Shown: positions 1 through 11,644 of the stretch, piece after piece
Position numbering within the stretch: the stretch's first letter is position 1
How the letters are laid out: each line of letters begins with the position of its first letter
From: Aquarana catesbeiana
Taxonomy: Eukaryota > Chordata > Amphibia > Anura > Ranidae
Assembly (NCBI RefSeq): GCF_042186555.1
Contig: NC_133327.1
Span: 100,110,353 to 100,174,352, forward strand
Length of the DNA: 64,000 bases
Reading direction: 5' to 3'
Translations under genes and position numbers: made by a program
The notes under the pieces: model-generated
Told to the model about the DNA's origin: nothing
What the model saw: only the letters and a program-made list of their open reading frames with translations
The model's database searches: none

Positions 1-1018
1 TGTGATTCTTTGCAAACTCCACCCACAATTTAACACCCCTACACACCCACATGACTAGTTCTCTGCAAGGATTGTTGGGACAAGTATTTCATGAAATAGC
101 ACTGCCACCAAATGCAGGAGCTGGGTGCATTTTTTAAAACTGTGCAGCTGATGCATTGCATCATATGAATCAAACTTTGTAAATGCAATTAAACCACTAA
201 TATACACATTAAAATATTCCTACATATTAGTCTCAGCTCACAAAGCTTTAACACAAGCATGAGGATCTGTGTTCAGCCAATGTACATATGTTCAAAACCT
301 CATTGGCTCTCGGTTAAAAATGGCTGTAATTTTGTGAAAATAAAGAGTTGAGCATTAATGATGTAAAGAAAATGTATATTAGTTGAGGAGACCAGACTGC
401 TCTTATACAGCTGCTGCTGAATATGGTGTGTTATTTATTGTGCTCACACATTTTACATTTACCATGCACAACACTTAATGTATACATACTGTACATGTTA
501 ATGAATAAAATGTGTTATTCCACTCTAGCTGTCGGTTTCTCAATATGGTACATAACTAGCTGTCTCAGTATATATATCAAGAAATAGGTATTTTATGACA
601 TGTTAAATCCTGTTGGAGCTGGTTGATCAATACTGTTCTTTAAGAGCACATACCTGTGTTAAAGTGGATATCTAGCACGTTTCCAATGGTGAGCATTCCT
701 TGGTATTTGGGACCAAACAGTGCCAAAAGGATTCACAATATATGTACGCTCAGTTAAACTGGCTTCTTGATACTATACAAAAAAATTCCTATATGAGATT
801 TAGTGCACTATAGACCAACACTAATACAACAAATTTTCTCATTTTAGCAGCAGCTGAAAAAAATCTCAGTTATGAAATCGGCACTAGCTTTTAATGTCTT
901 TCACTTGAAAATCCACAAAATGTCCTTCCAAGGATCTTCAACACCTAGTATAATATGTTTTTAACTCTGTATGTACATAAACTGCATTCCTATAATGTGC
1001 TTACATTTATAATGAATC
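1..1018. other. AT-rich sequence without recognised gene
   Basis: No open frame of note, no tandem array and no repeat family that I recognise. The texture is that of intergenic or intronic vertebrate DNA. Confidence 0.5.
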
Positions 1019-1020
1019 AA

Positions 1021-1232
1021 AAGATACCTCCATGAAGATGTATTTTCTTATTTGTACCCTTACCTTCTAAATGATAAAAGTCAGCCTTCCACTTGATTCC
1101 AATGAGCCTCTTCTCCTAGAAAGGACACAAGTCTATAGAAGAAGAGGCTCACTGGAATCACACGGAATGCTGACTTTTATAATTTAGAGGGTAAGGGTGC
1201 ATATAAGAAAATGCATCTCCATGGAGTTATCT
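1021..1232. repeat. Inverted repeat, fold-back MITE-like, ~94-bp arms
   Basis: The left arm (about 1021-1114) is the imperfect reverse complement of the right arm (about 1139-1232), with a spacer of about 24 bp. Matching blocks include AAAGTCAGCCTTCCACTTGA opposite a diverged TCA(C)ACGGAATGCTGACTTT, and ACCCTTACC opposite GGTAAGGGT. No protein is encoded. It may be a short fold-back transposon; its class is unknown because no clear target duplication is visible. Confidence 0.75.
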
Positions 1233-1404
1233 AGAGTTGGACCGTACAACCCCCTGTTCAGTTTGTACCAAAACTTTCGAACATCGAGAAAGTTCAGAAC
1301 CAAATAACAAACCCCATTGAAGTCTATGGGACCCGAACTAGAAAAATCAAAAGTGCCCATTTTGAAGTAATTGGGCATACAATCCGGGTACTGCCCTGGC
1401 ATGT

Positions 1405-2850
1405 ATCAATGAAAAAATAAAAAAGTAAGAGATTACTGTGCTTCCCAATATACTGAGCTGCAGTTCTAATTGTAGGCAACAAAAATACATATATCAAAAT
1501 AATCAAAAGAACCGCGCTAACAGATAAATAATATGAATGAGAATAAACCACAAACTGCCACAATTAATAAAAACTAATCATTAAAAGTACAACACAGTTT
1601 GTAAATGAAAAACACATAGTGTAATATATAGTCCAAACCAAATTGTGATAAGTGAAAACCATTAGTGACTTAAAATAAAAAAATGAAAAAAATGAATAAA
1701 AATTAAATAACGATGACCATGAGAAGGAAAATCCTTGAAATCAAATAAATATACGGATGGTGATTGAAAAGTTCATCAGCAAGCACCCAGTGAAAAATCC
1801 GCCACCTATAAAAATGCACGCTTACCAAAGGCAAGCTTTAAACCAGCCTCTATGTGGAAATCCACTCAGTGGGGACAACACCATCAATCTCTTCACAGAG
1901 GGAGGGCACCAGGAACTCTCCGTCAAATGAAACCGAATGGTCAACAAGGAGAACCCAAGGAAATAAAAAATACATTCTCCATAGTGTGAATCAGTATGAA
2001 CTATTTATTAAAATAAAGGGATAATTACACTTACATCAGAAAGCACGATTTAAAGCGTATAAAATAGGAACAGCCGGCCGGCCTGCATTGAGATAGAAAC
2101 GATGACGTCAGCGCGTCTGCCTTCCGACGTACGTTTCCTATGGTTTCCTATGGTTCCTATGACAACGTCCAATAGGACGAAACGCACGTCAGAAGGCAGA
2201 CGCGCTGACTTCATCGTTTCTATCTCACTGTGAACGGGTGAATGCAGGCCAGCCGGCTGTTCCTATTTTATACGCTTTTGATTGTGCTTTCTGATGTAAG
2301 TGCAATTATCCCTTTATTTTAATAAATAGTTCATACTAATTCACACTATGGAGAATGTATTTTTTATTTCCTTGGGTTCTCCTTGTTGACCATTCGGTTT
2401 CATTTGACGGAGAGTTCCTGGTGCCCTCCCTCTGTGAAGAGATTGATGGTGTTGTCCCCACTGAGTGGATTTCCACACAGAGGCTGGTTTAAAGCTTGCC
2501 TTTGGTAAGCGTGCATTTTTATAGGTGGCAGATTTTTCACTGGGTGCTTGCTGATGAACTTTTCAATCACCATCTGTATATTTATTTGATTTCAAGGATT
2601 TTCCTTCTCATAGTCATCGTTATTTAATTTTTATTCATTTTTTTCATTTTTTTATTTTATGTCACTAATGGTTTTCACTTATCACAATTTGGTTTGGACT
2701 ATATATTACACTATGTGTTTTTCATTTACAAACTGTGTTATACTTTTAATGATTAGTTTTTATTAATTGTGGCAGTTTGTGGTTTATTCTCATTCATATT
2801 ATTTATCTGTTAGCGCGGTTCTTTTGATTATTTTGATCAATGAAAAAATA
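1405..2850. mobile_element. Palindromic Penelope-type pseudo-LTR insertion with 15-bp target duplication
   Basis: The insert (about 1420-2835) is flanked by direct copies of ATCAATGAAAAAATA at 1405-1419 and 2836-2850. Inside, the left arm (from about 1493) and right arm (to about 2835) are reverse complements over roughly 600 bp with only scattered substitutions. The arms start at a CCGCGCTAACAG-type end and meet near 2100-2200, where GACGT-rich and GAAACGCACGTC-type sequence lies. A small insertion (CACCCGTTCACAG-type) in the right arm breaks the symmetry. Fold-back pseudo-LTRs with a GAAACGC motif are typical of Penelope-like elements in amphibians. No coding part is present, so the class is inferred from this resemblance and from the long target duplication typical of retroelements. 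Confidence 0.7.
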
Positions 2851-4195
2851 GTTTGTAAAAAACTTCATTTTTTAATGAGCAGTGATTTATTGATGCCTAA
2901 AGAGAAAGCATAAAAATGAAAATTTCCCTTAGTCTACCTGTAAAGTGGCACATCTGTACTGTGTATAGAAGCTGCTGCAGCAATAATTGCATTTATAAAG
3001 CCAAAAAAATGACATTTTCCCTGCAAGCTTTCTTTATTTTGTAAGCAACGGCCTGGGGGGCCAGTCTGTATGATGAGGCCACAATGTAGTGCACTGGGAA
3101 CAAGATTAGAGATTTTTTAGATAAATTCTGGTGTCTCTTCCACAGACTTTGGATAGAAGTAACGGGTGCGGAGAAATTGGTCTTTGGGTGTCCGTAATTT
3201 TGACTAAAGCAAGAATTGGCCTTGCTGTCAAAAATTTCAATATGCACTTGTCAAACAGGTGTGGAAAAATTGGCCTTTGGGTGTTAATTGTGCCCATGAA
3301 ACCTACACAAAAAACATTCTTCCAGATGAAATCAACACCCACAGCGCTCGGCAGCCTAGAAGTCCCGCAGAGATTCCACATCTCAAAAACAGTTAATCAG
3401 CAACATCGGTGACCTGGGGCCACCTTACTACCACCTGCAGCTTTCACTACCTCCTGGGGTACAGTGTGGGTGGGCCCTCTGACTTTCAGATTCACATACA
3501 AGCCAGCCCATCACTTTCACCTGCCAGCTCAAAGTGTGGTCTGCATGCCCCTACCTTGTGTACACGTGCCCGGTTGAGCCAGGTTGGGTAGGACAAGGAG
3601 GGGGTCAGCAAGTAAGGGAAACAACACTGAAGAAATGGCTGCACTCCAAGATCCATCAAAATTCTTATTTAATAAAGGAACATCCCAAGTGTTACAAACA
3701 GTTCAAATGGTAGCATTTCACACACTAACAAGTGCACTTATTCATTACCAGGAAGGGACACAATCTACCCGTCACCTGCACACAATCAATTGGTAGATCG
3801 TGATCGACAGGTTGACGACCCCCCCTTGTGTAAAACGCAATGTAACAAGAAGGCCGCAAAAATACAAGCTCTGATTAGCGATGTAATTGGAAAGTCTCAA
3901 ATCCAAATTTTGGTGGGGTTCCCCATCTAATGTTAGACGCCACATTGGGAAAAACATATACAGAGCCTAAAATAATACAGTGGGATATCTAACCAGTGCT
4001 ATATTTTTATGCGTAGGGCTTTTTTCAGTGGGAATATGAATGTATGTACTGGCAAGAGGTATTGGAGTGTGCTGGAGGGTCTATTGATGCTAGCTGCTGG
4101 GTATCTATTGTAGCTGGGGAGGGGGCCTATTGTTTCTGGTTGTTGGAGGATCTATTGTCGCTGAGGACAGGGGGGAATTCATGGTGGTGGGGGAT
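2851..4195. other. Unassigned sequence with a weak local duplication
   Basis: No recognised gene. The stretch about 3165-3290 has two related segments (AAATTGGTCTTTGGGTG and AAATTGGCCTTTGGGTG), suggesting an old tandem duplication. The short open frames at 3131-3412 and 3409-3796 look like chance. Confidence 0.4.
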
Positions 4196-4199
4196 GCTT

Positions 4200-4800
4200 T
4201 GCGTCATTAAATTTTAGTCTCATCTGACCACCTTAAACGCACCTTGAAGATTCTAAGGCCACAAGGAAAAAGGTGTTATGGTCAAATAAGACCAAAATGT
4301 AATTGTTTGGCCTAAATACCAAATAATATGTCTGGTGGAAATCCAATACTCCTCACCATCCAAATAATACATTAGAAGGAAAATGGATGTGGCAAAATTC
4401 CATCAATTCCTGAGGAAAATCTGCTGCCCTCTCCTAGAAAGCTGTCAATGGGAAGAAGGTTTACCTTCCAACACGACAATGACCCAAAGAACACAACAAA
4501 AATGACCACATGGCCTAGTCAGAGCTCAGGCTTAAACACCATTAAAAAAATCTGTGGAATGAGTTGAGGACTGCAGTCCACAAACTGTCACCATCAAATT
4601 TAACTGAACTTGAGCAGTTCTGCAAAGAAGAGTGGGCAAATATTGCAAAGTCTAGATGTGCAAAGTTAGTAGAGACATATCCCAACAGACTAAAGGCTGT
4701 AATTTAAAGCAAAAGCTGGTTCAACGAAATACTGACACAATGCAGGTGATCCTTTTTCCAACTCAGTGATTCTGTCTTTATTTTTTTTTTTCTGATGTTA
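4200..4800 (+). pseudogene. Tc1/mariner transposase, C-terminal half, decayed
   Basis: Translated fragments in shifting frames follow the C-terminal half of a Tc1-family DDE transposase, the enzyme that cuts and pastes the element at TA sites. At 4471 on, FQHDNDPKNTTKMTTWPSQS is read in one frame, matching the usual QQDNDPKHTSK block that holds the second catalytic aspartate. It is followed by a NTIKKICGM segment where the family has NPIENLW, and then by leucine- and lysine-rich C-terminal remnants ending near 4740. Several in-frame stops and frameshifts separate these pieces. In the NPIENLW block the position of the third acidic residue reads lysine, so the copy is inactive. The N-terminal DNA-binding half is absent. 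A piggyBac-type element starts directly downstream at about 4803, and possible Tc1 3' sequence resumes after 5942. Confidence 0.8.
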
Positions 4801-4802
4801 TA

Positions 4803-5942
4803 TCTCCACTTACCGACCGACTCCTGTACATATACTTCGGCACATTGAAGATGGATATCTCGGTAACGGCAGCAGCTGCTGCCACAACCGAGGTATCCAT
4901 CTCTTCAGGAGCCGGTTGTGTTTATGATAATGGTGGTCTCTGCAGTGGATTCGCTGTAAGATCACCGTTATCCGCGGTGGGAGAGGTGCCACCCCCTTCC
5001 CGCCGCTCTCCCGCGCCCTCCGCCACTTACCGGAGCCGTCGGCGGAGGCGATCGGGACCTGTCGGTGGCCGGGTATGAAGACAAGCGAGGGGAAGATGGC
5101 CCTGAACCATCTCCATACCATAGCAGGGCTGGGGGCAACGTCATAACATCACTTCCGCCCATATGTCTTAAAGGGCCATTGTTTCAAAGTCATTTTTTCA
5201 AATGACAATTTTTTTTTTTTTTTTTATTGCATTTTAGTCCAAATATGAGATCTGAGGACTTTTTGACCCCAGATCTCATATTTAAGAGGACCTGTCATGC
5301 TTTTTTATAAAGAATAAAGGTGGCCCAATTTAAAAAAAAAAAAAAAAAAACAGTGAAAAAATAAATAAAATCAAGTAAAATAAATAAGAAAAACATTTTT
5401 TTTAAAGTGCCCCGTCCCAATGAGCTTGCGCGCAGAATCCAACGCATACGTGGGTAGCGCCCGCATATTAAAACGATAGTCAAACCACACATGTGAGGTA
5501 TCGCCGCAATCGGTAGAGCGAGAGCAATAATTCTAGCCCTAGATCTCCTCTGTAACTCAAAACATGCAACTTATACAATTTTTTAAACGTCACCTATGGA
5601 GATTTTTAAGAGTAAAAGTTTGACGCCATTCCTCGAGCAGGCGCAACTTTGAAGCGTGACATGTTGGGTATCAATTTACTTGGCGTAATATTATCTTTCA
5701 CAATATAAAAAAAATTGGGCTAACTTTACTGTTGTCTTATTTTTGTATTCAAAAAAGTGTGCTTGTAAGATCGTTGTGCAAATACGGTGTGAAAAAAAGT
5801 ATTGCAATGACCGCCATTTTAATCTCTAGGGTGTTAGAAAAAAACAATATATAATGTTTGGGGGTTCTAAGTAATTTTCTAGCAAAAAAAACCTGTTTTA
5901 AACACCAAAATCTCAAAACAAGGCTAGTCCTTAAGTGGTTAA
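4803..5942 (+). mobile_element. Non-autonomous piggyBac-type element (copy P1)
   Basis: The 5' end reads CCACTTACCGACCGAC, matching the CCACTTGCCGACC start of copy P3 at 19255. The 3' end reads AAGTGG followed by TTAA at 5939-5942. The 5' TTAA is eroded. About 5480-5938 resembles P3 at 22290-22765: the TATGTGAGGTATC, CCTCTGTAA, GTGCAAATAC and ATAATGTTTGGGGGTTC blocks occur in the same order. No transposase is encoded. It lies against Tc1 sequence on its left and possibly on its right, which suggests insertion into the older Tc1 copy. Confidence 0.75.
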
Positions 5943-6439
5943 CGTGAATGTTAAAAGTTGCACTAGCTAATACAGCTGGATAAAACAAAAACTGTATCTG
6001 TTCTTACTGCAGGCTGCAAAGCAATAAAATGTGATTATTTTAAAGGGGGGAGTGATTCCTTTCTATACCCACTGGATATTACTTTCCCAGGGCTGCTGAC
6101 CCATATTCTGAACCATATGTCATAACTGGGCTTTTTATTGTACCACAACACACTTTTTTTACCAGCACCCCCTGGCACTGATCCTGTACTGTAAAATTTA
6201 TATTCAGTATCAGTGTCAGTGGCATCTACTGCTGATAAATGTGACAGCTCCCCCTAAGGCGCCTTTCACACGGACGGCTATTCTGCCGCAGTTAAAAGCA
6301 TGTTTTTTTTCCTGTGGAGTTCAAGACTCCAGGCACTGCGATCAGCTGCATTTGCACAGTGCAATTAGCTGCGGTCGCGTTTGGCTGCGGTTTGCCGTTT
6401 CCATGGCAACCCGACAGGGTGCAGACTCGCTCTGTTTGG

Positions 6440-6985
6440 CATGAATCTTGAGGGGGAACTCCACGCCAAATTTTAAATAAAAAAATGGCGTGGGTTCCCC
6501 CTCAGGGGCATACCAGGCCCTTCGGTCTGGTATGAATTTTAAGAGGAACCCCTACGCCGAAAAAAGGGGGCTCCCGGATTCCAATAAGCCCTCCACCCGC
6601 AGACCCCGACAACCAACGGCCAGGGTTGTCGGGAAGAGGCCCTTGTCCTCATCAACATGGGGACAAGGTGCTTTGGGGTGGGGGCCCCGCAGGGTGCCCC
6701 CTCCCCCAAAGCACCCACCCCCATGTTGAGGGCATGCGGCCTGGTATGGTTCAGGAGGGGGGCCACTCGCCCGTCCCCACCCCCTTTCCTGACCGACCGG
6801 GCTGCGTGCTCGGATAAGGGTCTGGTATGGCTTTTGGGGGGACCCCACGCTGTTTTTTCGGCGTAGGGGTTCCTCTTAAAATCCGTACCAGACCTAAGGA
6901 CCTGGTATGCCCCTGGGGGGGAACCCACGCCAGTTTTTTATTTAAAATTGGCGTGGAGTTCCCCCTCAAGATTCATACCAAACAG
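6440..6985. repeat. Internal GC-rich inverted repeat within the Harbinger-type element
   Basis: Left arm about 6440-6565 and right arm about 6855-6985 are reverse complements of each other. Examples are CATGAATCTTGAGGGGGAAC opposite GTTCCCCCTCAAGATTCATA, and GAGGAACCCCTACGCCG opposite CGGCGTAGGGGTTCCTC. About 290 bp of GC-rich spacer lies between. A diverged relative of this sequence is seen again at 7620-8200. Confidence 0.8.
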
Positions 6986-7029
6986 TGCCGGGCATTGGCG
7001 GGGATCCGGGTCGGATCCCCGTGCTTGTC

Positions 7030-7072
7030 GCTCATCGGGAAAGGAAAAATCATTTTTCCTTTCCCGATGAGC
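7030..7072. repeat. Perfect 20-bp-arm hairpin with 3-nt loop
   Basis: GCTCATCGGGAAAGGAAAAA is followed by TCA and then by its exact reverse complement. The hairpin lies in the right half of the Harbinger-type element. A structured RNA is possible, but so is a simple palindrome made by transposition. Confidence 0.85.
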
Positions 7073-7619
7073 AGCTTGGCGCTGTTATCCGCAGCTGACA
7101 CAGTGCACTGCGATTACCTGCGGTTATGTGCAGATAGCTGCGCTAAATCGCTCCTGGACGCAGTCAATTCTATTTTTTCTATCCGCACAGAACCGCAGGT
7201 ATCTAATTTGCAGCTAAACACAGTGTGCGAATGGGGCCATAGGAAAGCATTGTGTGATTTTAGCTGCGGTAGAAAATTAGAAAATCCGCAGCTAAAAGCA
7301 CCATTCTATCCGTCCGTGTGAAAGGGGCCTAAGGCTGGTTGTTAGAAAGCTTGCAACCATGAGTCATCCCCAGGGATTCCTGAGACATCACTGACTAAAT
7401 ATGGTCATGTCGATATTTGGTCATTGGTGTCACAGAGGAGATCCCACCACTTTGTTTGCTTTTAGACATCCCTCGGTGGGAGTAAGCGATTGGGAGTGAA
7501 TTGCGTTGGTAGTATTTTCTTCTTTCGACAAGTGTCAGGCAACGTTCATTGTGACTGACATGGATCTGCATTGCTGGGCGACGTGATTGCCGGTGCATTT
7601 AGATTGTCTGGCTTTTCTT

Positions 7620-8200
7620 TTTATTTAATAAAGGACTTATCAGAACGTTTCATTATGTTTATTTAATGTTTATTTTGGGGCCTTCCCTACTATTAAGGGA
7701 ATTTCCAAATTCCAATAAAATCCTCCCTCACAGACCCCCACAACCACCAGGCTGGAGTTGTGATGAAAATGTTTTTGTCTTTAGTCATATATAGTCTTAT
7801 CTACATGGAGACAAGGTGCTTTTCCAGGGGGGTCCCCTGTAGCAAGGTACCCCCCCATGTTGAGGATATGTGGCCTGGCAAGGTTTGGAACGGGGAGCTG
7901 CATGCTCATCCCACCCCTTTCCTGGCCATCCAGGCTGCATGCTTGGATAAGAGTCTGGTATGAATTTTTTGGGGTTCCCCCTTTAAAATGAATTCTTTAT
8001 GAAATTTGGGGTGACCCCAGAGCAATTTTTGTTGTGTGGGCTGTCCCTTGACATTCATACCAGACCCTCATCAAGGATAATGGCCCGGTATGTGTTCTTA
8101 GGAGGCATTCTATTCCATTTTTGGGGGTCCCCCATTAATATCTGTACCAGACCTTCATCTTATCTTATATGATGGTTCTGTATAGATAAAGGGAATCCCT
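7620..8200. repeat. Diverged relative of the Harbinger-type element interior
   Basis: Phrases such as ACAAGGTGCTTT, GGTCTGGTATGAATTTT and CATACCAGACCCT recur from 6500-6970 in the same general order but with many changes. No ends could be placed. No protein is encoded. Confidence 0.55.
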
Positions 8201-9061
8201 AGCCGCAATGTTTACAAACGGAAGTAAGTGGCCAGGACCTGTCATTTACTGGCAATGAAAACAGCAACTTTTTCATTGGAAATGTTGGTTTTGCTGTAGT
8301 ATGTTGCATACATACAGATGTACCACTTTAAGGGCGGGTCCAGGGCATCTCCCAGGCATGGTATTAAAAGAAAATGAGCATTTTTAATGTTTCATTTAAG
8401 AATTATTAAAATTCCTGCTCTCTGCAAAAAAAAAGAGTTTTTCTTTATTTGATTGATTTAGTACAAGTTCCCAGGGCAGTGCCCAGCCCTGTCCTTTCTT
8501 CTATGCCTTTGCATCATCTACTCCACTCCTTGTTATCAGTGGATTTGCAGGGGTGAGAGCAAACTCAAATTGTAACTCCACTTCTGTTGAGAAAAAAACA
8601 GTCCTCTCTGGGTGGATCTATGTACATTGCAAGGATTTTATCAAACTTTGTTGCAGATTCCTACCTTTTGTTATTCTGAAGAAATCTTGGGGTGTTTTTC
8701 TGTGTCCATGTGGAAAAGTGAGTCTATTTGGAGTGGTTTCATAATTATAAATCAGCTGCAGCAGCTGCAGGGCTCTAATGATCAAAGCCGCTGGTCTTGC
8801 ATCCCTTTAGACATGTTCCTATTGGGAGTATTTCACCGAAAATTAAATTTTGTTGCAGGGGATGCCTGAAATCTGACTTGTATCTTAGTACAGACTTCTG
8901 GGAAATCAGTGAGCCAATTACGAAAGCAAGAAATTATGTTTCTGGGGGGCGTTCTGTACACATTCTTTGTACAGAACACCTCCAGGTAGCCATATTGAAT
9001 TGCATTTTCAGAAAATTACAGCGTCTGCAGATTGAAAAGGAAAAGTAATTTTTAATACCAT

Positions 9062-10174
9062 TTAACTTGTTCAGATCTGCGCTATAGCCGAATGACGGCT
9101 ACAGTGCGGATCTGTTTTGCTGGACGTCCTCCCCTTTGCAAGCTGGCCACGCCCTCCTGAAGGAGGCACGTGCTGTTATCACCCGAGTCAATGAGATCCC
9201 AGCCCCTTACCATGTGATCAGCTGTCAGCCAATGACAGCTGATCACATGATGTAAACAGAAGATCGGTAATCAGTTCTTTTTTCTTCTCATGCTGACAGC
9301 CTGAGAAGAAAAAAAAAGCCGATCGCCTGCTTCTGTTTGAAGGGACATCGGTCCCAAAGAGGAAGGGAGGAAGCCACCACATACATGCCCACAAGTACTG
9401 CCTGCCAGTGCCACCTGCCAGTGCCACAATTCAGTGCCCACAGTGCCACCAATCAGTGCCCACAGTGCCCACAGTACTAAGTACCAGCAATCAGTACTAC
9501 CTATCAGTGCCCACAAGTGCCACCTATCAATGCCCATTAGTGGTGCCAATCAGTGCCTCATCAGTACCACCTAGCAGTGCTGCCTATCAGTGTCACCTAC
9601 CAGTGCCGATCAGTGCCCATCACTACCACCCATCAGTGCCCATCACTGCCACCCATCAGTGCCAGCTATCAATTCCCTTCAGTGCCGCCCATCAGTGCCC
9701 ACAGATGCCACCTCATCAGTGCCCACCAATACCACCTCATCAGTGCCGCCTATTAGTGCCCATCAGTGCCATCTTATCAGTGCCCATCAATCCAGCCTAT
9801 TAGTGCCCATCAGTGCAGCCTATTAGTGCCCATCAGTGCAGCCTATCAGTGTCCATCAGTGTAGCCTCATCAGCGTACATCAATGAAGGAGAAAAATTAC
9901 CTGTTTGCAAAATTTATTAACAAAATATAAAACGGTTTAGTATTTTTTTTTAAATCTGTCCTTTTTAATTTTTTTAACAAAAAAATAAAAAAACCTAGAG
10001 GTGATCAAATACCACCAAAAGAAAGCTCTATTTGTGGGAAAAAAATGATAAAAATTTCATTTGGGTACAGTTTTGTATGACCGCACATTTGTCATTCAAA
10101 GAGTGACAGCGCTAAAAGCTGAAAATTGGTCTGGGCAGGAGGGGGGTTTAGGTTCTCAGTAAGCAAGTGGTTAA
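9062..10174 (+). mobile_element. Non-autonomous piggyBac-type element (copy P2)
   Basis: TTAA flanks lie at 9062-9065 and 10171-10174. The 5' end has diverged, but the next segment (GCTATAGCCGAATGACGGCTACAG-like) matches the start of the transposase-bearing copy P8 (GCCGTAGCCAAATGACGGCTAC at about 59819). The middle is a CAGTGCC-rich minisatellite placed as in P8. The 3' part contains the family block GGTGATCAAATACCACC then AAAGAAAGCTCTATTTG (about 10001-10040) and ends AAGTGG. No transposase sequence remains. It sits inside MITE S copy 1. Confidence 0.85.
9370..9890. repeat. CAGTGCC minisatellite in piggyBac copy P2
   Basis: Degenerate tandem units of the form CAGTGCCCATCAGTGCCACC continue for about 500 bp. 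The spacing of the core CAGTGCC varies between about 10 and 24 bp. The array lacks most stop codons, so it gives spurious proline-, serine- and cysteine-rich open frames in several phases. It is not a CRISPR array because spacers and repeats are the same sequence. Confidence 0.9.
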
Positions 10175-10265
10175 TTACAATATGACTTGTGTCGCAATTG
10201 TATATGCTATATTATTTTTCTTTATTTTATTTTTTTTTCCCCACAAAAGTGGAGTTACCCTTTAA

Positions 10266-11640
10266 GCTTGCCATAAATTTGGCATTTGAAATTTCTGTTC
10301 ACTTCTCTAAGGGTTAGTATGGGTTAATTAATGATCGATTCAATCACAGTGATGAGGAAAATCAAAGGAGAAGAATAAAAAAATGTTACTTTTTCTTATC
10401 TGACCAAATAAGGTAAAGCTGTGCTGACTTCATCCAGTCATGTGTGTCATTTTGTTTTTTCATGATTGCACATGATTGAGTATTCCTTGCAAAGTATATT
10501 TTTTCACATAACTTTACTGATTTTTCACTTTGCATATTGAAAAGTGTTCAAAGTATATATGCTCTACTGCTTTAGTAAATCACTTCATGTGATTCAATAA
10601 TGAGGTTATACCAACAACACCAACAAAGATAATTACAAGTGAAACTGACATTTATGTACCTCTGCATTAAAAATAAATAAAGCATAAAGGTAAAAAAAAC
10701 ATGACAATTGTTTAAGATTTTTCTAAACTCAATATAAGTTCAAAATAAAAAACAAAGTAACAAGTATATGCCCCTTAGCGTCATTGATTTGATTAAAAAT
10801 GAGTTTGACAAACTGGTCCTTGGTGAAATACATTGCATTTCCAGGGAAATGAATCCATTCAGCAGGATAAAACCTACACAATTTAATTGCAAGAGACAAT
10901 AAAAGCAGTGTATTTGAGCTGATCACTGCTCTTTTAGCTTTTAAAGGGTGTAATGATGAGATGGCAGAAATGTGATCAAAAGTGCTTCTATGTAATTTTG
11001 TGAAACATCTAATTTATTTTCTCGGCATGCTTAATTTAATTTTGCCAGCATTACTTTACATTACGAGTCTATTTGATACTTAATTTACCAAACCTCTAGC
11101 TTAACACAGCCAACTATTTAAATAAGCGTTTGATCAGATTTTAATGGGTATTTTTTCAGCTACATATTAAACACATACTATTTCAGTTATTTAACTTAGA
11201 AAATAATATAGTTGTACAGCCCAGCCTGCAAATTATAGTAATATTGATGCTTAGTTTAATGCAGAAATGTTAGAAGCTGTTTTTCAGGAACATACGTTGG
11301 TTTCATGTAGTTGAGCATTTTTTTAAATAGTTTGTGGCAAGAGAGTTTATACCCGAAGCAACATTTATAATTCTTCCATGACATGAGGCCATCTATTTAC
11401 AACGCCAAATACTAGTTTCAGGGCTCTTATTGAACAGCTTCCACTTTACTGGTAATAACAAACCAGTCAAAAATTGCTCTCCAGTTTGAGTAGTCTAGAC
11501 TGGACCCAATTAATTGCAGAAGTCATCTATGAATTTGTTTTTTTTAGGGATGAAAAAAAAAATTGATCAACAAAGTAGTTTGTGGGCCAAGCAGACATTC
11601 CCTTCTAAAGGGCACATTTAAATTATATCTAATGTAAGGT
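10266..11640. other. Unique AT-rich island, possible conserved non-coding element
   Basis: No repeat family is recognised here. About 10720-11130 has the look of a vertebrate conserved non-coding element: unique, AT-rich, with homeodomain-type TTAATTTAATTTT and CAATTTAATTGCAAG words and GATGAGATGGCAG. This is judged from texture only. No splice-flanked open frame supports an exon; the 65-residue minus-strand frame at 10729-10926 looks like chance. Confidence 0.35.
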
Positions 11641-11644
11641 ATCA

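Larger units (their letters stand above)
6255..7332. mobile_element. PIF/Harbinger-type non-autonomous element with TAA target duplication
   Basis: Terminal inverted repeats are GGCGCCTTTCACACGGACGG (6258-6277) and, on the other strand from 7329, GGCCCCTTTCACACGGACGG, one mismatch in 20. The insert is flanked by TAA at 6255-6257 and 7330-7332, the 3-bp duplication typical of PIF/Harbinger transposons. No transposase is present; open frames inside are GC-rich shadows. The subterminal regions repeat CTGCGGTT/AACCGCAG-type words in opposite orientation. An internal inverted repeat and a perfect hairpin are listed separately. Confidence 0.85.
8571..10265. mobile_element. MITE family S, copy 1, split by a piggyBac-type insertion
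   Basis: The left part begins TAACTCCACTTCTGTTGAG (about 8571) and the right end is ACAAAAGTGGAGTTACCC before TTAA at 10262-10265, so the termini are inverted repeats. Copies at 28419-29186 and 50670-51262 match it through the middle (for example GTTGCAGATTCCTAC and GTGAGCCAAT). This copy is interrupted at 9062-10174 by copy P2 at a TTAA. It encodes no transposase. The TTAA flank suggests mobilisation by a piggyBac enzyme. Confidence 0.75.

Noticed and set aside
1184..1563. Minus-strand frames beside the large palindrome
   Set aside because: They overlap a hairpin repeat and the retroelement boundary, and show no domain.
6827..7321. 164-residue plus-strand frame
   Set aside because: Spans the GC-rich interior of a Harbinger-type MITE, including inverted repeats; no transposase motif.
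9370..9890. CRISPR-like regular repeats
   Set aside because: Unit length varies, spacers are not unique, and the setting is a vertebrate-type transposon.
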